DNA of 64,000 nt from Paraburkholderia solisilvae (GCF_902859875.1 NZ_CADIKF010000020.1:49882-113881), one strand, 5' to 3'. Numbered from the stretch's first letter, positions 1 to 8,989 are shown. The notes: generated from the sequence alone by a model not told the origin. Program-made: numbers and translations.

Positions 1-2
1 AG

Positions 3-476
3 GGCGCGGGCGAGCTGGATGCATTGCTCGCGGCACTCAAGGACAAGCAGCGGCGTCTCGCCGACCTGCACGGCAAGCTCGTGCCGCTCGCACTGAAAAT
101 CGCGCCCGACCTCGACAGCGAGCAGATCAAGTCGATTGCCGATACCGTGCTGCGTCATCAGATCGAAGGCGTGATCGCGACCAACACCACACTGTCGCGC
201 GACGCGGTGACGGGTCTGCCGCATGCGGACGAAGCCGGAGGCCTGTCGGGCAGGCCGGTATTCGATGCATCCAACGCGGTGATCCGCGCCTTGCGCAGCG
301 AACTGGGCGAAGCCGTGCCGATCATCGGCGTCGGCGGCATCTTTTCCGGCGCCGACGCGTGCGCGAAGATCGCGGCTGGCGCATCGCTCGTGCAGGTCTA
401 TACGGGCTTTATCTACCGCGGCCCGGCACTCGTCGCCGAGTGCGCGGATGCACTGGCGCGAGCGCGCGCTGTATAG
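3..476 (+). CDS. pyrD: Dihydroorotate dehydrogenase (quinone), C-terminal part
   Basis: The 3' end of a class 2 dihydroorotate dehydrogenase, the membrane-associated flavoprotein that oxidises dihydroorotate to orotate with quinone in pyrimidine synthesis. The reading frame is open to the left edge, so the start lies outside; about 157 residues are visible. They show the family's C-terminal FMN barrel: LALKIAPDL, the substrate-site stretch [11 protein letters not shown], the GGLSGRPVF loop, and the phosphate-binding strands [10 protein letters not shown] and [17 protein letters not shown]. The stop is TAG at 474-476. The next gene is convergent, so this is the end of its transcript. Identification is secure; only the N-terminal half is missing because of the window edge. 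Confidence 0.95.
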   Translation, partial: GAGELDALLAALKDKQRRLADLHGKLVPLALKIAPDLDSEQIKSIADTVLRHQIEGVIATNTTLSRDAVTGLPHADEAGGLSGRPVFDASNAVIRALRSELGEAVPIIGVGGIFSGADACAKIAAGASLVQVYTGFIYRGPALVAECADALARARAV

Positions 477-596
477 CGCGGCAATCACGGTGTGACACGG
501 CCGTCGAATGTTCGGTCCCGTCCGGTTGTGCAAACGCGCTATTGTCGCGCATGCCCGGACGGGCGGCCACAGCGGCCGGCGTGGCGGTGCTTCGCG

Positions 597-1313
597 TTAC
601 GCCTGCTTGCCGTCGGCGGGAATCACGTTGCCGATCTCCTCGGCCGCGAAGTCGATCAGTTCGCGCGACGCGGCCTCCGCTTGCGCCGCATCGTGACGTT
701 CGATCGCATCGACCACGCGTGCGTGCTTGCGAATCACCTCTTCCCACACGTGCTGATTCGCGTTGACAAGAGGATTCGAAGCCGACAGCGCACCGCGCAC
801 GATCGCGGCCATCTGCTGAAAGAACTGATTGCCGCTCGCCACGACGATGCGCGTATGCAGCAGTTCGTCAGCGGCCAGATGGCCGGGATCGTCCGGCCGG
901 ATCGTTCGAAAGCTTTCGAACGCGTCACGAATCGCCGCGACATCCACGGCGTTGCCGCGTTGCGCAGCCTGCGCGGACGCGCGAGGTTCGATCAGCATCC
1001 GGAACTCGATCACGTCGCGTAAAAACTCCGGATCGGGCTTCGCGCGAAACCGCCAGCTCACCACATCCTCGTCGATCATCCGCCAGTCGCGCATCGGCCT
1101 GATGCGCGTGCCGATCTTCGGCCGCACATCGAGCATGTGACGCGCGAGCAGCATCGACAGCGCTTCGCGCATCACGGTGCGGCTCACGTCGAATTCCTTC
1201 GACAACACGTCTTGCGGCGGCAACACCGCACCGTATTTCTCTTCGACGATGCCGGTGACGAGGCCGTCCATGACCTTGCTGACGAGCGATCGCTCCTTGG
1301 TTCCCTGTTCCAT
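597..1313 (-). CDS. FadR/GntR-family transcriptional regulator (FCD domain)
   Basis: A 238-residue DNA-binding regulator. Residues ~10-75 form a winged helix typical of GntR proteins (VLSKEFDVSRTVMREALSML, then the wing PKIGTRI). Residues ~95-225 form an all-helical FCD ligand domain. FCD domains usually hold a metal through one Asp and three His. Here D-x3-H (DELLH) and the His of KHARVV are present, but the last-helix His of the usual MRAHL-like motif is replaced (ASRELI), so metal binding may be altered. The ATG at 1313 has a GGGGAG ribosome site 8 nt upstream. No sugar-acid or hydroxy-acid genes, the usual targets of this family, lie beside it, so the ligand cannot be named. A palindrome at 1422-1439 could be its own operator (inference). 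Confidence 0.88.
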   Translation of the reverse strand: MEQGTKERSLVSKVMDGLVTGIVEEKYGAVLPPQDVLSKEFDVSRTVMREALSMLLARHMLDVRPKIGTRIRPMRDWRMIDEDVVSWRFRAKPDPEFLRDVIEFRMLIEPRASAQAAQRGNAVDVAAIRDAFESFRTIRPDDPGHLAADELLHTRIVVASGNQFFQQMAAIVRGALSASNPLVNANQHVWEEVIRKHARVVDAIERHDAAQAEAASRELIDFAAEEIGNVIPADGKQA

Positions 1314-1421
1314 AACTCTCTCCCCGATTCGGCGTTCTGTGCCTGTTGATCACGCGCCCATCAAAGTGTCTTGTAGTCGTACTTATCTCGACACGTTGCT
1401 TCCTTCAATACCCATGCGCCA

Positions 1422-1439
1422 GTTAGGAAACGTCCTAAC
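1422..1439. promoter_or_regulatory. Inverted repeat, operator-like
   Basis: Perfect 7-bp arms GTTAGGA and TCCTAAC around AACG, 109 bp upstream of the GntR-type start. Size and symmetry suit a dimeric regulator site. Binding by the neighbouring regulator is inference only. Confidence 0.4.
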
Positions 1440-1703
1440 AGGGTTATCCCTCTTACGAATTGTTTCGTTCGTGCAACGCATGATGAAGCGAAGCACAACC
1501 GGCGCGGGCACTCCAAACGCCGAGCTGAAAAATTTGCATTGCCTGGCGTCCCCGAATGCAAACGTCTTGCAGTACCCGCAATCGATTGGAGCAGACGATT
1601 GACCGCATATTCTGTGCGAGCGGACACACAGTCAAACGTGATTGCTCGTACAACACACATTAGATGTGAGTTATTTCTCGTAGTGCTCACGCGTTCGGGT
1701 GAA

Positions 1704-1730
1704 TTCGATATCGACAACGTTCGATATCGA
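1704..1730. repeat. Two identical palindromic boxes, 16 bp apart
   Basis: TTCGATATCGA occurs at 1704-1714 and again at 1720-1730. Each copy contains the perfect 10-bp palindrome TCGATATCGA, and the two are 16 bp apart start to start, about one and a half helical turns. Paired palindromes like these are typical of tandem operator sites. The cognate protein is unknown. Confidence 0.5.
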
Positions 1731-2233
1731 TAGCGCGTGCGTGCGGTGATGTCGATGCGGCCACATGCCCTGAATGATGTGACATGAACATGCACGCGAT
1801 GCAATGCATCGGATCGCTTATACGAATCCGGTCTGTCGAATGGCCGTTAGAATTTCTTTCGTTATCCTCGCTATCCATGCGAAGAATGAAAGACAGGTGT
1901 TAAACACGGGCGTCGACCTGAAAGTGACGCCTTCATTATTCTGTTTAAAGTTGACGATACAAGCTCGACACCGCACGTTCGCTAGCTTTCTGAGCTGCCA
2001 TTCGATGCGAACAGTGCGCTGCTGAACAGCGAATTCTCGCATGCTGCCGCAGGATCGGCCTCGGATGCGCGTCGCGTCGCGCCGCGCACGGCGCGGGTGT
2101 CGGGGACCGGCCAACAGACGGATTTTTTCCGACGCGACAACGCGCATTTGGCCGCCGGTTATGTGGGCCAGCGCACGCAGCCGGTAGAACACAACTGAAT
2201 CATTTCTGGCACACACCGGTCGGGGGCGAAAAT

Positions 2234-2258
2234 CCGCTTCGCCCGCCAACCGAAGCGG
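2234..2258. repeat. GC-rich stem-loop
   Basis: CCGCTTCG and CGAAGCGG form an 8-bp stem around a 9-nt loop. No T-run follows on either strand, so it is not an obvious intrinsic terminator. Confidence 0.35.
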
Positions 2259-2647
2259 GGGCGGCGCTTCGCCAGGCACCAGGATGAACCCGAATAAATT
2301 CAATAATATCAATAACTTGCATCATACAAAATTGAATCTCGCGGGGGTCGGGCGGGCCGAAAACCGTTTTACAGAATTGAAACAAAAACTCACATTTCGG
2401 CCGGCGCGCGATCGCGCGAGAGTTCGCTGCACCGCATCAGCGCTCGTTTTGCGCTCGCTTGGCATAGTCCTCGCTAAAAGTGAGGCGCAGCACACATGTA
2501 CGGACGCCGACGGCGCTTCCAGCCAGATGCGCACCGTATTACGGGGCCGCCCCCGCCACCCTCAACCGCCCGCGAGCGACGTCATACGAGGGACGTGGGG
2601 CAGGAATACAACAGAGGCCGCGAGCGGCTTCGATGCGAGGACCGATC

Positions 2648-3382
2648 ATGCTTACCCTTCAATCCGATCTGCACGGCAACCACCTGCTGGGTGCTCTTCC
2701 GTCGCACGAGTGGCAGGCGCTGGCGCCCCATCTCGAACTCGTGCATCTGCGCGCCGAGCAACTGCTGTGCGATTCCGCGCAGCGCATTCACCACGTGTAC
2801 TTCCCGACCACCGCGATCATCTCGATGCTCTCGACGATGGAAGACGGGGGTTCCGTCGAGATTGCCGCGGTCGGTCGTGAAGGGATGACAGGTGTGCCGA
2901 TCCTGACCGGCGGCGAAACGATGCCGAGCCGCGTGCAGGTGCAATCGGCCGGCTTCGCGTACCGCATGACCGCGCAGTGCCTGAAGCAGCAGTTCGCGCG
3001 CTCGGACTTCCTGCGCCGTCTGATGCTGCTCTACATGCACGTGCTGCTCACGCAGGTCGCGCAGACCGCCGCATGCAACCGTCACCACTCGCTGAACCAG
3101 CAGTTGTGCCGGTGGCTGCTGATCGAGGTCGACCGCACCACGTCGAACGAGCTGACGGTCACGCAGCAGCTGATTGCCGACATGCTCGGCGTACGCCGCG
3201 AAGGGATTACCGAAGCGGCCGGCAAGCTGCATAACGAAGGGCTGATTCATCACAGCCGCGGCCATATCAAGATTGTCGACCGCAAAGGCCTCGAAGCGAA
3301 GGCATGCGAATGCTACGGGCTCGTGCGGCGCGAGTTCGACCGTCTGCTGCCGCGTTTGCGTCAGGCCGAAGCCGTGAGCTGA
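2648..3382 (+). CDS. Crp/Fnr-family transcriptional regulator
   Basis: A 244-residue regulator. Residues ~1-125 form a cyclic-nucleotide-binding-like beta barrel (HHVYFPTTAIISML, GREGMTGVPILTGG). A dimer helix follows (ACNRHHSLNQQLCRWLL), and residues ~165-215 form a Crp-type winged helix (QQLIADMLGVRREGITEAAG). The Cys cluster of oxygen-sensing Fnr is absent, and the cAMP-contacting Arg-Ser pair of Crp is not evident, so the effector is unknown. The ATG at 2648 was chosen because GAGGA lies just upstream and the barrel starts soon after; an in-frame ATG at 2633 is less likely because it precedes that ribosome site. The next gene downstream, on the same strand, is the large synthetase, about 0.8 kb away. 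Confidence 0.9.
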   Translation: MLTLQSDLHGNHLLGALPSHEWQALAPHLELVHLRAEQLLCDSAQRIHHVYFPTTAIISMLSTMEDGGSVEIAAVGREGMTGVPILTGGETMPSRVQVQSAGFAYRMTAQCLKQQFARSDFLRRLMLLYMHVLLTQVAQTAACNRHHSLNQQLCRWLLIEVDRTTSNELTVTQQLIADMLGVRREGITEAAGKLHNEGLIHHSRGHIKIVDRKGLEAKACECYGLVRREFDRLLPRLRQAEAVS

Positions 3383-3419
3383 GTCGGCACATGAGGCCGC
3401 ATGACAAGCCGCCGTACGA

Positions 3420-3435
3420 GCGGCATGCATGCCGC
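3420..3435. repeat. 16-bp perfect palindrome
   Basis: GCGGCATGCATGCCGC, 38 bp after the stop of the Crp/Fnr-type gene. It could fold as a short hairpin in the transcript, but no T-run follows. Confidence 0.4.
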
Positions 3436-3629
3436 CACACGGTAACCGGATCAAAAACAAAGACAACAACTGTCTTGACCTTGCCAGGCACAGCGCGCCG
3501 CCTGGACGCACACCGCAAGGGTGCGGGCGCGCGGAACGCCCAGCAAGAGCGCTTCTCGCAACAATAGAAGAACGGGGATCGGGCAGGCGGCAGCCGCACA
3601 ACGGCTGCCGCTCCGCTCGCTGCACAGGT

Positions 3630-3678
3630 CTGCTTCACGGCACTGCTTCACGGCACTGCTTCACGGCACTGCTTCACA
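3630..3678. repeat. 13-bp tandem repeat, 3.7 copies
   Basis: The unit CTGCTTCACGGCA is repeated exactly three times (3630-3642, 3643-3655, 3656-3668), followed by a partial copy. Decayed copies with TTCACAG continue to about 3740. It does not code in any supported gene. Perfect copies suggest recent expansion and possible length variation between strains. Confidence 0.85.
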
Positions 3679-4196
3679 GCCCGCTTCACAGTCCTCCTCA
3701 CAGTCCTGCTTCGCACAGTCCTTTTCCACAGCACTGTTTCACAAATGAACCGCCAACCCGCGAAGCGCAGCGCGGGACACCGGAACGCACCGGACCGATG
3801 GGCCGACTCATGCGCTTTCGTCGCGCGATATCCGAAGCGCCATATCGCACATTTCACCCATCGGCATCAGCACGTATCGCACATCCTCGTCACCCAAATG
3901 AATCGCCCGGGCATCGCCGCTCGCCGCGCGCCGATAACGTCTCGCGCGGCATCGTTCGATTCCGAACAGATTGCCTGCCCGATAACGCTTAGCGTGGCGT
4001 TCACGGGCAATGCTGCCAGGACGCGTCACGCCGGCACATCGGCCCGATCGGCGCTGCTGCGCGACCGATGTTCGCGTGCCGCATGGGCATCACATCTTGC
4101 GCGCCACATCACGCGCGTCGCACCGTGCGCACGACATCGATGCGCACCACGGACGACGCCGCACACCGGCGATACAGGCCATTCGCGGAGGGGAAT

Positions 4197-7100
4197 ATGC
4201 AAGTACAGGACAGTGTCGGCAGGACCAGCGCAACACACGCCGACGCGCACGCAAGCCGGGACGCTGTTTCAGGCGCGAACGCGGCGCCAGTCCCGCGCGC
4301 CATCATCCATATGCCGTCGCCCGAGCGTATCGCCGGTTCGCAGATCAGCGCATTCGCCGCCGCGCTGCAGGCTCGCACCGGCGTCGATTGCAGCGACTAC
4401 GCGGCGCTGCATGCGTTCTCGGTGCGCGACTATCGCACCTTCTGGCGCTTCTTTATCGAGTGGGCCGAAGGCTTCGACTATACGGGTGACGCCGATCCGG
4501 TCTGCGTCGGCGATACCTGCGAGCAGGCGAGCTTCTTTCCGCAACTCCAGCTGAATTTCGCGGACAACCTGCTCGGCACCGACATCGCGCCCGCAAGCGC
4601 CCCCGCCCTCACCGCCTGTCACGCGGACGGCCGGCGTGTTCATCTGACGCGCGGCGAGTTGCGCGAGCGCGTCGCGCGTCTGGCCTGCGCGCTCGAGCGG
4701 CTCGGCGTGCGCAGCGGCGATCGCGTGGCCGCCGTGATGCGCAACGACGAACAGGCGATCATCACCGCGCTCGCGGTTGCCGCGCTCGGTGCGACACTGT
4801 CGACCGCCTCGCCGGAAATGGGCAGCGAAGCGCTGCTCGACCGTTTCGAGCAGTTGTCGCCGCGCCTGCTGTTCGCGCACACGGCAACGCTGCCGTCCGA
4901 CACCGGCATGCCGCCGGCGGAGAAAGTCGCGAGGCTCGCGGCGGCGATCCGCTCGCTCGACGGCATCGTGAGCCTCGATGACGGCGCGCTGCCAAGCGGC
5001 GTGATCCAGCCCGTGCATTCCGTTGCCCGACTGATCGCGAGCGCCGACGCGGCGGATTTCGTCTGGCGCCGCTTTCCGTTCAATCAGCCGCTTTTCATCA
5101 TGTTTTCATCGGGTACGACCGGCAAGCCGAAGTGCATCGTGCACGGCGCGGGCGGATCGCTCGTCGAGCATCTGAAGGAACATCGGCTGCATGGCGATCT
5201 GCGGCCTGGCGACAAAATGTATTTCCACACGTCGTGTGCATGGATGATGTGGAACTGGCAATTGTCGGCGCTTGCGTCCGGCGTCGAGATCGTCACTTAC
5301 AGCGGTCCGCTCGCGAGCGTCGATACGCTATGGCGTCTCGTCGCCGACGAACACGTGACCGTGTTCGGCACGAGCCCCGCGTACCTGAAGATGTGCAGCG
5401 AAGCCGGACTCGAGCCGGCGCGCGCGTTCGATCTGCATGCGCTGCGCGCGATGATGTCGACCGGCGCGGTGCTGTATGACACGCAGTTCGAGTGGGTGCG
5501 CGATCACGTCAAACCGTTGCAGTTGCAATCGATTTCCGGCGGCACCGATATTCTCGGCTGCTTCGTGCTAGGCAATCCGAATCTGCCGGTCTTCACCGGC
5601 GAAGCGCAATGCAAGTCGCTCGCGCTCGACGTCAACGCGTGGGACAACCAGGCCGGCACGCCGGCGCACGGCGTCGGCGAGCTGGTCTGCACCAACCCGT
5701 TCCCATCGCGGCCGCTCGGCTTTTTCGGTGACCCGGACGGCACGCGTTTCCATCAGGCGTATTTCGCCGCGAATCCGGGCATCTGGACGCACGGCGACCT
5801 GATCGAATTCTCTGGGCAAGGCAGCGCGCGCCTGCATGGGCGTTCAGACGGCGTGCTCAACGTGCGCGGCGTCAATGTCGGTCCCGGCGAAATTTACCGC
5901 GTGTTGGCCGACATCGAAGGCGTGCGCGAAGCGATGGTCGTGCAACAGACCGTGCCGGCCCGCGCCGCGCCGCCGGACGCAGAGCCGCTGCGCCCGGCCG
6001 CCGGGCACGACCGGCGCGTCGTGCTGCTCGTCGTGTTGCAGGATGGCGTCACGCTCAACGGCGCGCTGATCGCGCACATGCGCCGCGAACTTGCGCGCCG
6101 CGCGTCGCGTGCGCACGTGCCGGACGTCGTGATGCAGGTCGGCGCGCTGCCGGTCACGCACAGCGGCAAGCCGTCGGAGGCCGCCGCGCGCAACGCGGTA
6201 AACGGGCTGCCGGTGGGCAATACCGGCGCGTTGCGCAACCCTGAATGTCTCGATGCGATCCGCCACCATCCGGCGCTCGCCGTCATCACGCGCGAATTGC
6301 CGCCGCCGGGCGAAACGGTCGAAGATCTCGAATGCTATCTGCGCGCGCTGTGGGAACGCCTGTTCGATCTGAGTCCGATCGGCCGCGACGACAGCTTCTT
6401 CGATCTCGGCGGCGACTCGTTGCTCGCCGCCGCAATGATCGCCGAAGTCCAGCAGGCGACCGGCGCAACGATCTCGCTGGCGACGCTGCTTGCCGCGCCG
6501 AGCGTCGCGCAGCTGGCTACGCATATTCGCGGCAGCCATGCCGGCGAAATCGCCGCATCGCAGATCGTCCTGCCGCTGCGCGCCGGCACCGGCACACCGG
6601 TGTTCTGGATGCATAGCATGGCCGGTTCCGTAATGGAGTGCCTCGCGGTGATCCACGCGCTGCGCACGCCGCGCCCGTTTATCGGCATTCACGCGCGCGG
6701 ACTGAACGGCGAGGCGCCGCCGCTGCGGGACGTCGCGCAAATGGCCGCGTCGTATATCGTCGAGATGCGCAGCGTGCAGCCGCACGGCCCGTACACGCTG
6801 GTCGGCTATTCATTCGGCGGCCTCGTCGCGTACGAGATCGCGCAGCAATTGCATCGCGCGGGCGAACAGGTCGACATGCTGTGTCTCGTCGACAGCTACG
6901 TGCACGAACGCTGCCTGCCGTGGGGCGCCTGGCTGCGTTTCCAGCGCGCCTGGGCGCGGCGCCAGTGGCGCACCTTCAGCGGCCTGCCGTTCGCACAGCG
7001 CATCGGCTTCGTGAAGCGCAAGCTCCACGGCGCGACCGACAAGATCCGTCTGCGCCTCGGCCATATGGCGCACAAGCCGTTTCCGCAGATCGCGCATTTC

Positions 7101-7424
7101 CCGCCGGTGCTGATCCGGGTGCGCGAAGCGATGCGCGTGGCGATGACGACCTATCGGCCCGTCGCGTACACAGGCGGTCCGGTGTATTACGTGCGCGCGG
7201 CGCTGCTCGACCCCGAGCGCGGCGATCCGCTGCCGCTGTGGCGGCAAGTTGCGAAACGCGGGCTCGCCGTGGTCAACGTCGGGGGCAGCCACACCGATAT
7301 GATTCTCGAGCCGAATATCGACGTGCTGGCGGCCGCGCTCGACCGGGTGTTCAGTAATGAGATCGCGCCGTCGGGGGCACAGGCGGCATCGGCCGCACTG
7401 CGCGCGAAGAGCGGCTACGCGTAG
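4197..7424 (+). CDS. Adenylation-carrier-thioesterase synthetase with acetoacetyl-CoA-synthetase-like adenylation domain
   Basis: A 1075-residue, three-domain synthetase. Residues ~35-660 are an acyl-adenylate-forming domain of acetoacetyl-CoA synthetase type: an AACS-like N terminus (YAALHAFSVRDYRTFW, QLQLNFADNLLG), ATP loop SSGTTGKPK near 304, ISGGTD, THGDL, GRSDGVLNVRGVNVGPGE, and THSGK with the catalytic Lys. Residues ~700-790 are a carrier domain with LGGDSLLA; Ser741 is the expected phosphopantetheine site. Residues ~800-1060 are an alpha/beta-hydrolase thioesterase with GYSFGG (Ser872), Asp899 and His1032 as a plausible triad. The A-T-TE order matches quinone/furanone synthetases such as RalA, which couple two aryl-keto acids, but here the first domain resembles a beta-keto-acid activator. 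No condensation domain is present. The start follows GGAGGGG with 7-nt spacing. Substrate and product are unknown. Confidence 0.85.
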   Translation: MQVQDSVGRTSATHADAHASRDAVSGANAAPVPRAIIHMPSPERIAGSQISAFAAALQARTGVDCSDYAALHAFSVRDYRTFWRFFIEWAEGFDYTGDADPVCVGDTCEQASFFPQLQLNFADNLLGTDIAPASAPALTACHADGRRVHLTRGELRERVARLACALERLGVRSGDRVAAVMRNDEQAIITALAVAALGATLSTASPEMGSEALLDRFEQLSPRLLFAHTATLPSDTGMPPAEKVARLAAAIRSLDGIVSLDDGALPSGVIQPVHSVARLIASADAADFVWRRFPFNQPLFIMFSSGTTGKPKCIVHGAGGSLVEHLKEHRLHGDLRPGDKMYFHTSCAWMMWNWQLSALASGVEIVTYSGPLASVDTLWRLVADEHVTVFGTSPAYLKMCSEAGLEPARAFDLHALRAMMSTGAVLYDTQFEWVRDHVKPLQLQSISGGTDILGCFVLGNPNLPVFTGEAQCKSLALDVNAWDNQAGTPAHGVGELVCTNPFPSRPLGFFGDPDGTRFHQAYFAANPGIWTHGDLIEFSGQGSARLHGRSDGVLNVRGVNVGPGEIYRVLADIEGVREAMVVQQTVPARAAPPDAEPLRPAAGHDRRVVLLVVLQDGVTLNGALIAHMRRELARRASRAHVPDVVMQVGALPVTHSGKPSEAAARNAVNGLPVGNTGALRNPECLDAIRHHPALAVITRELPPPGETVEDLECYLRALWERLFDLSPIGRDDSFFDLGGDSLLAAAMIAEVQQATGATISLATLLAAPSVAQLATHIRGSHAGEIAASQIVLPLRAGTGTPVFWMHSMAGSVMECLAVIHALRTPRPFIGIHARGLNGEAPPLRDVAQMAASYIVEMRSVQPHGPYTLVGYSFGGLVAYEIAQQLHRAGEQVDMLCLVDSYVHERCLPWGAWLRFQRAWARRQWRTFSGLPFAQRIGFVKRKLHGATDKIRLRLGHMAHKPFPQIAHFPPVLIRVREAMRVAMTTYRPVAYTGGPVYYVRAALLDPERGDPLPLWRQVAKRGLAVVNVGGSHTDMILEPNIDVLAAALDRVFSNEIAPSGAQAASAALRAKSGYA

Positions 7425-7455
7425 GCGCGGCGGGCGCCGCGACGCCTGGTGCGGC

Positions 7456-7574
7456 GGCGCCCGATGCAATGACGCCCGATGCAATGCGCTCGACGCAATG
7501 ACTCCCGATGCAATAGCTCACGAAGCAACGACTCACGAGACAACGGCACAAGAAGCAACGCCGCAAGAAGCAAC
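7456..7574. repeat. Degenerate 15-bp tandem repeat, about 8 units
   Basis: Units such as GACGCCCGATGCAAT, GACTCCCGATGCAAT and GCCGCAAGAAGCAAC follow each other every 15 bp (one unit is 14 bp), ending in the hairpin at 7575-7595. One frame would encode pentapeptides like TPDAM and HEATT, but that frame has no ribosome site and runs antisense into the next gene, so it is treated as non-coding. Confidence 0.6.
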
Positions 7575-7595
7575 GCCCCACGCCATGCGTGGGGC
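7575..7595. terminator. Possible hairpin between convergent genes
   Basis: GCCCCACGC and GCGTGGGGC form a 9-bp stem with a 3-nt loop, between the synthetase (+) and the acyltransferase (-). No strong T-run follows on either strand, so intrinsic termination is uncertain. Confidence 0.4.
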
Positions 7596-7664
7596 CTTGC
7601 AAGCCGTACTCTCAAGCGCCACCGCGCGCCGCGTCGACGGCGCGGATCGCCTGCGTGCCGTTGT

Positions 7665-8717
7665 CTACTCCGTCCGCTCCGCGGCCAGCGGAGCCGCGCC
7701 GGCCGGCAAACTCGTGCGCGCGCGTGCATCGAGCGTGCGCCGCGCAAACTTGAACAGCGGCCGGTCGACGAACCGGTAGAACAGACAGCCGGCACAAGTC
7801 GCACAGATCACCGCCAGCACCGCGCCGAGCGGCGCGCGAATATCGAAGCCGTGCACGATTTTCGGCAACAGCTTGCGCATCGATTCGACCACGAACGGAT
7901 GGCTCAGATAGGTCGCGTAACTCGCGTCGCCGATGTAGATCAGCGCGCGCGTCGCGCGATTGTCGCGAATCGACTCCTCGAGGCTCAACGCACACAGCAC
8001 GAGGCAGAACGACGGCAAGCCGTTGCGCACGAGCGGCGAGCTACCCGGCAGCGCCCACTCGGCGTAGGTCATCAGCACATACATCGCGACCGCGCCCGGC
8101 AGCGCGAGCGTCGCCGGCACCCGCGCGCCGCGCTTCCACGCGTACCACGTCGCGATGCCGAGCGGAAATTCGAGCAGACGGTTTTCCGCGAGGAAACGGC
8201 CGAGCGCATGACTCGAATGCGCAAGCACCGCGACGACATAAAGCGTGGCGAGCGCGACCGTGATAAACGCGAAGCGGCGCTCACGCATCAGCAGCAGTGC
8301 GAGCGCGGTGACGACATAGAACAGGATTTCGTAGTTGAGCGTCCAGCCGACGAACAGCATCGGAAAGATCTGGCCGCTCTCCTTCGTATACGGAATGAAG
8401 AACAGCGACTTCAACAGCTCGCCCACATTGGCCGTCGTCGAATTGAAGAGGTCGGGCCGCACGATCGCGCCGAAAAACACCACGAACGTCATCAGCCAGT
8501 ACAGCGGCACCACGCGCGCCACGCGGCTGACGGCGAATTCGCGCACCGTCATCGTGCCCGGGCTCAACGCGAGCGCGATCACGAAGCCGGACAGCACAAA
8601 GAAGATATCGACGCGAAACGCGCCGAACGCCGTGCCGTTCGTGATCATCACGTGATGCACGATGACCGTGGTCGCAGCAACCGCGCGGAGAATTCTCAAG
8701 GAGTTGAGCTTACGCAT
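7665..8717 (-). CDS. Acyltransferase 3 family membrane protein
   Basis: About 350 residues with some ten hydrophobic segments, typical of acyltransferase-3 proteins that move acyl groups (often acetyl) onto extracytoplasmic sugars. The family's Arg...His motif in the first membrane helix is present (LRAVAATTVIVHH), followed by VDIFFVLSGFVIA. The C terminus (YRFVDRPLFKFARR) is the usual basic tail; there is no SGNH domain. The ATG at 8717 is preferred because family members start close to the first helix; an in-frame ATG at 8738 would add seven residues and has no ribosome site. It borders the polysaccharide locus and probably modifies that polymer; this is inference from position. Confidence 0.88.
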   Translation of the reverse strand: MRKLNSLRILRAVAATTVIVHHVMITNGTAFGAFRVDIFFVLSGFVIALALSPGTMTVREFAVSRVARVVPLYWLMTFVVFFGAIVRPDLFNSTTANVGELLKSLFFIPYTKESGQIFPMLFVGWTLNYEILFYVVTALALLLMRERRFAFITVALATLYVVAVLAHSSHALGRFLAENRLLEFPLGIATWYAWKRGARVPATLALPGAVAMYVLMTYAEWALPGSSPLVRNGLPSFCLVLCALSLEESIRDNRATRALIYIGDASYATYLSHPFVVESMRKLLPKIVHGFDIRAPLGAVLAVICATCAGCLFYRFVDRPLFKFARRTLDARARTSLPAGAAPLAAERTE

Positions 8718-8989
8718 CTGGCACCCATAACGGGACATCGCCGGAGGATTCTAGGCATACGAAATAGCGTTGATCAGACAACATCCGGTGTCGGCACGCC
8801 GCGAGCGTGCGCTGCACCAAATACCGCGCGCCGTTGTCCGTCGATGCCTGGCGATTGGCCGACATCGCCGTGCCGCCGCGGCCAGTATTGACGTGCCAGC
8901 TGTCCGGACCCGCGATGCGGCGGGCGCAGCTTGCGTGATGAGGATGATGAAAAATACCGGCGATTTCAGCCATATGCGGGGCGTGCACC

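Larger units (their letters stand above)
1314..2647. other. Long gene-free region between two regulators
   Basis: About 1.3 kb without a convincing gene. Open frames here lack ribosome sites, family resemblance and the local codon pattern. It is more A+T-rich than its surroundings, especially 1360-2000 and 2280-2400. It contains an inverted repeat at 1422-1439, a pair of identical palindromes at 1705-1730, and a GC stem-loop at 2234-2258. It must carry the divergent promoters for the GntR-type gene (left) and the Crp/Fnr-type gene (right). An unannotated small RNA is possible but not shown by the sequence. Confidence 0.6.
3383..4196. other. Gene-free region with short repeats
   Basis: About 0.8 kb with no gene that I can support. 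It holds a perfect 16-bp palindrome (3420-3435) and a 13-bp tandem repeat (3630-3678). The last part should contain the promoter of the synthetase gene starting at 4197; no clear sigma70 boxes were recognised. Confidence 0.55.

Noticed and set aside
1361..1804. Possible 147-residue gene on the minus strand in the long intergenic region
   Set aside because: No ribosome site, biased and Arg-rich composition, no recognisable motif, and base composition unlike neighbouring genes.
3427..3992. Long plus-strand frames between the Crp/Fnr-type gene and the synthetase
   Set aside because: His/Ser-rich products created by the TTCAC repeats; no start signal or family match.
7357..7779. Frame with pentapeptide repeats (TPDAM, HEATT)
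   Set aside because: Overlaps the synthetase end and runs antisense into the acyltransferase; no ribosome site. The repeat is recorded as DNA only.
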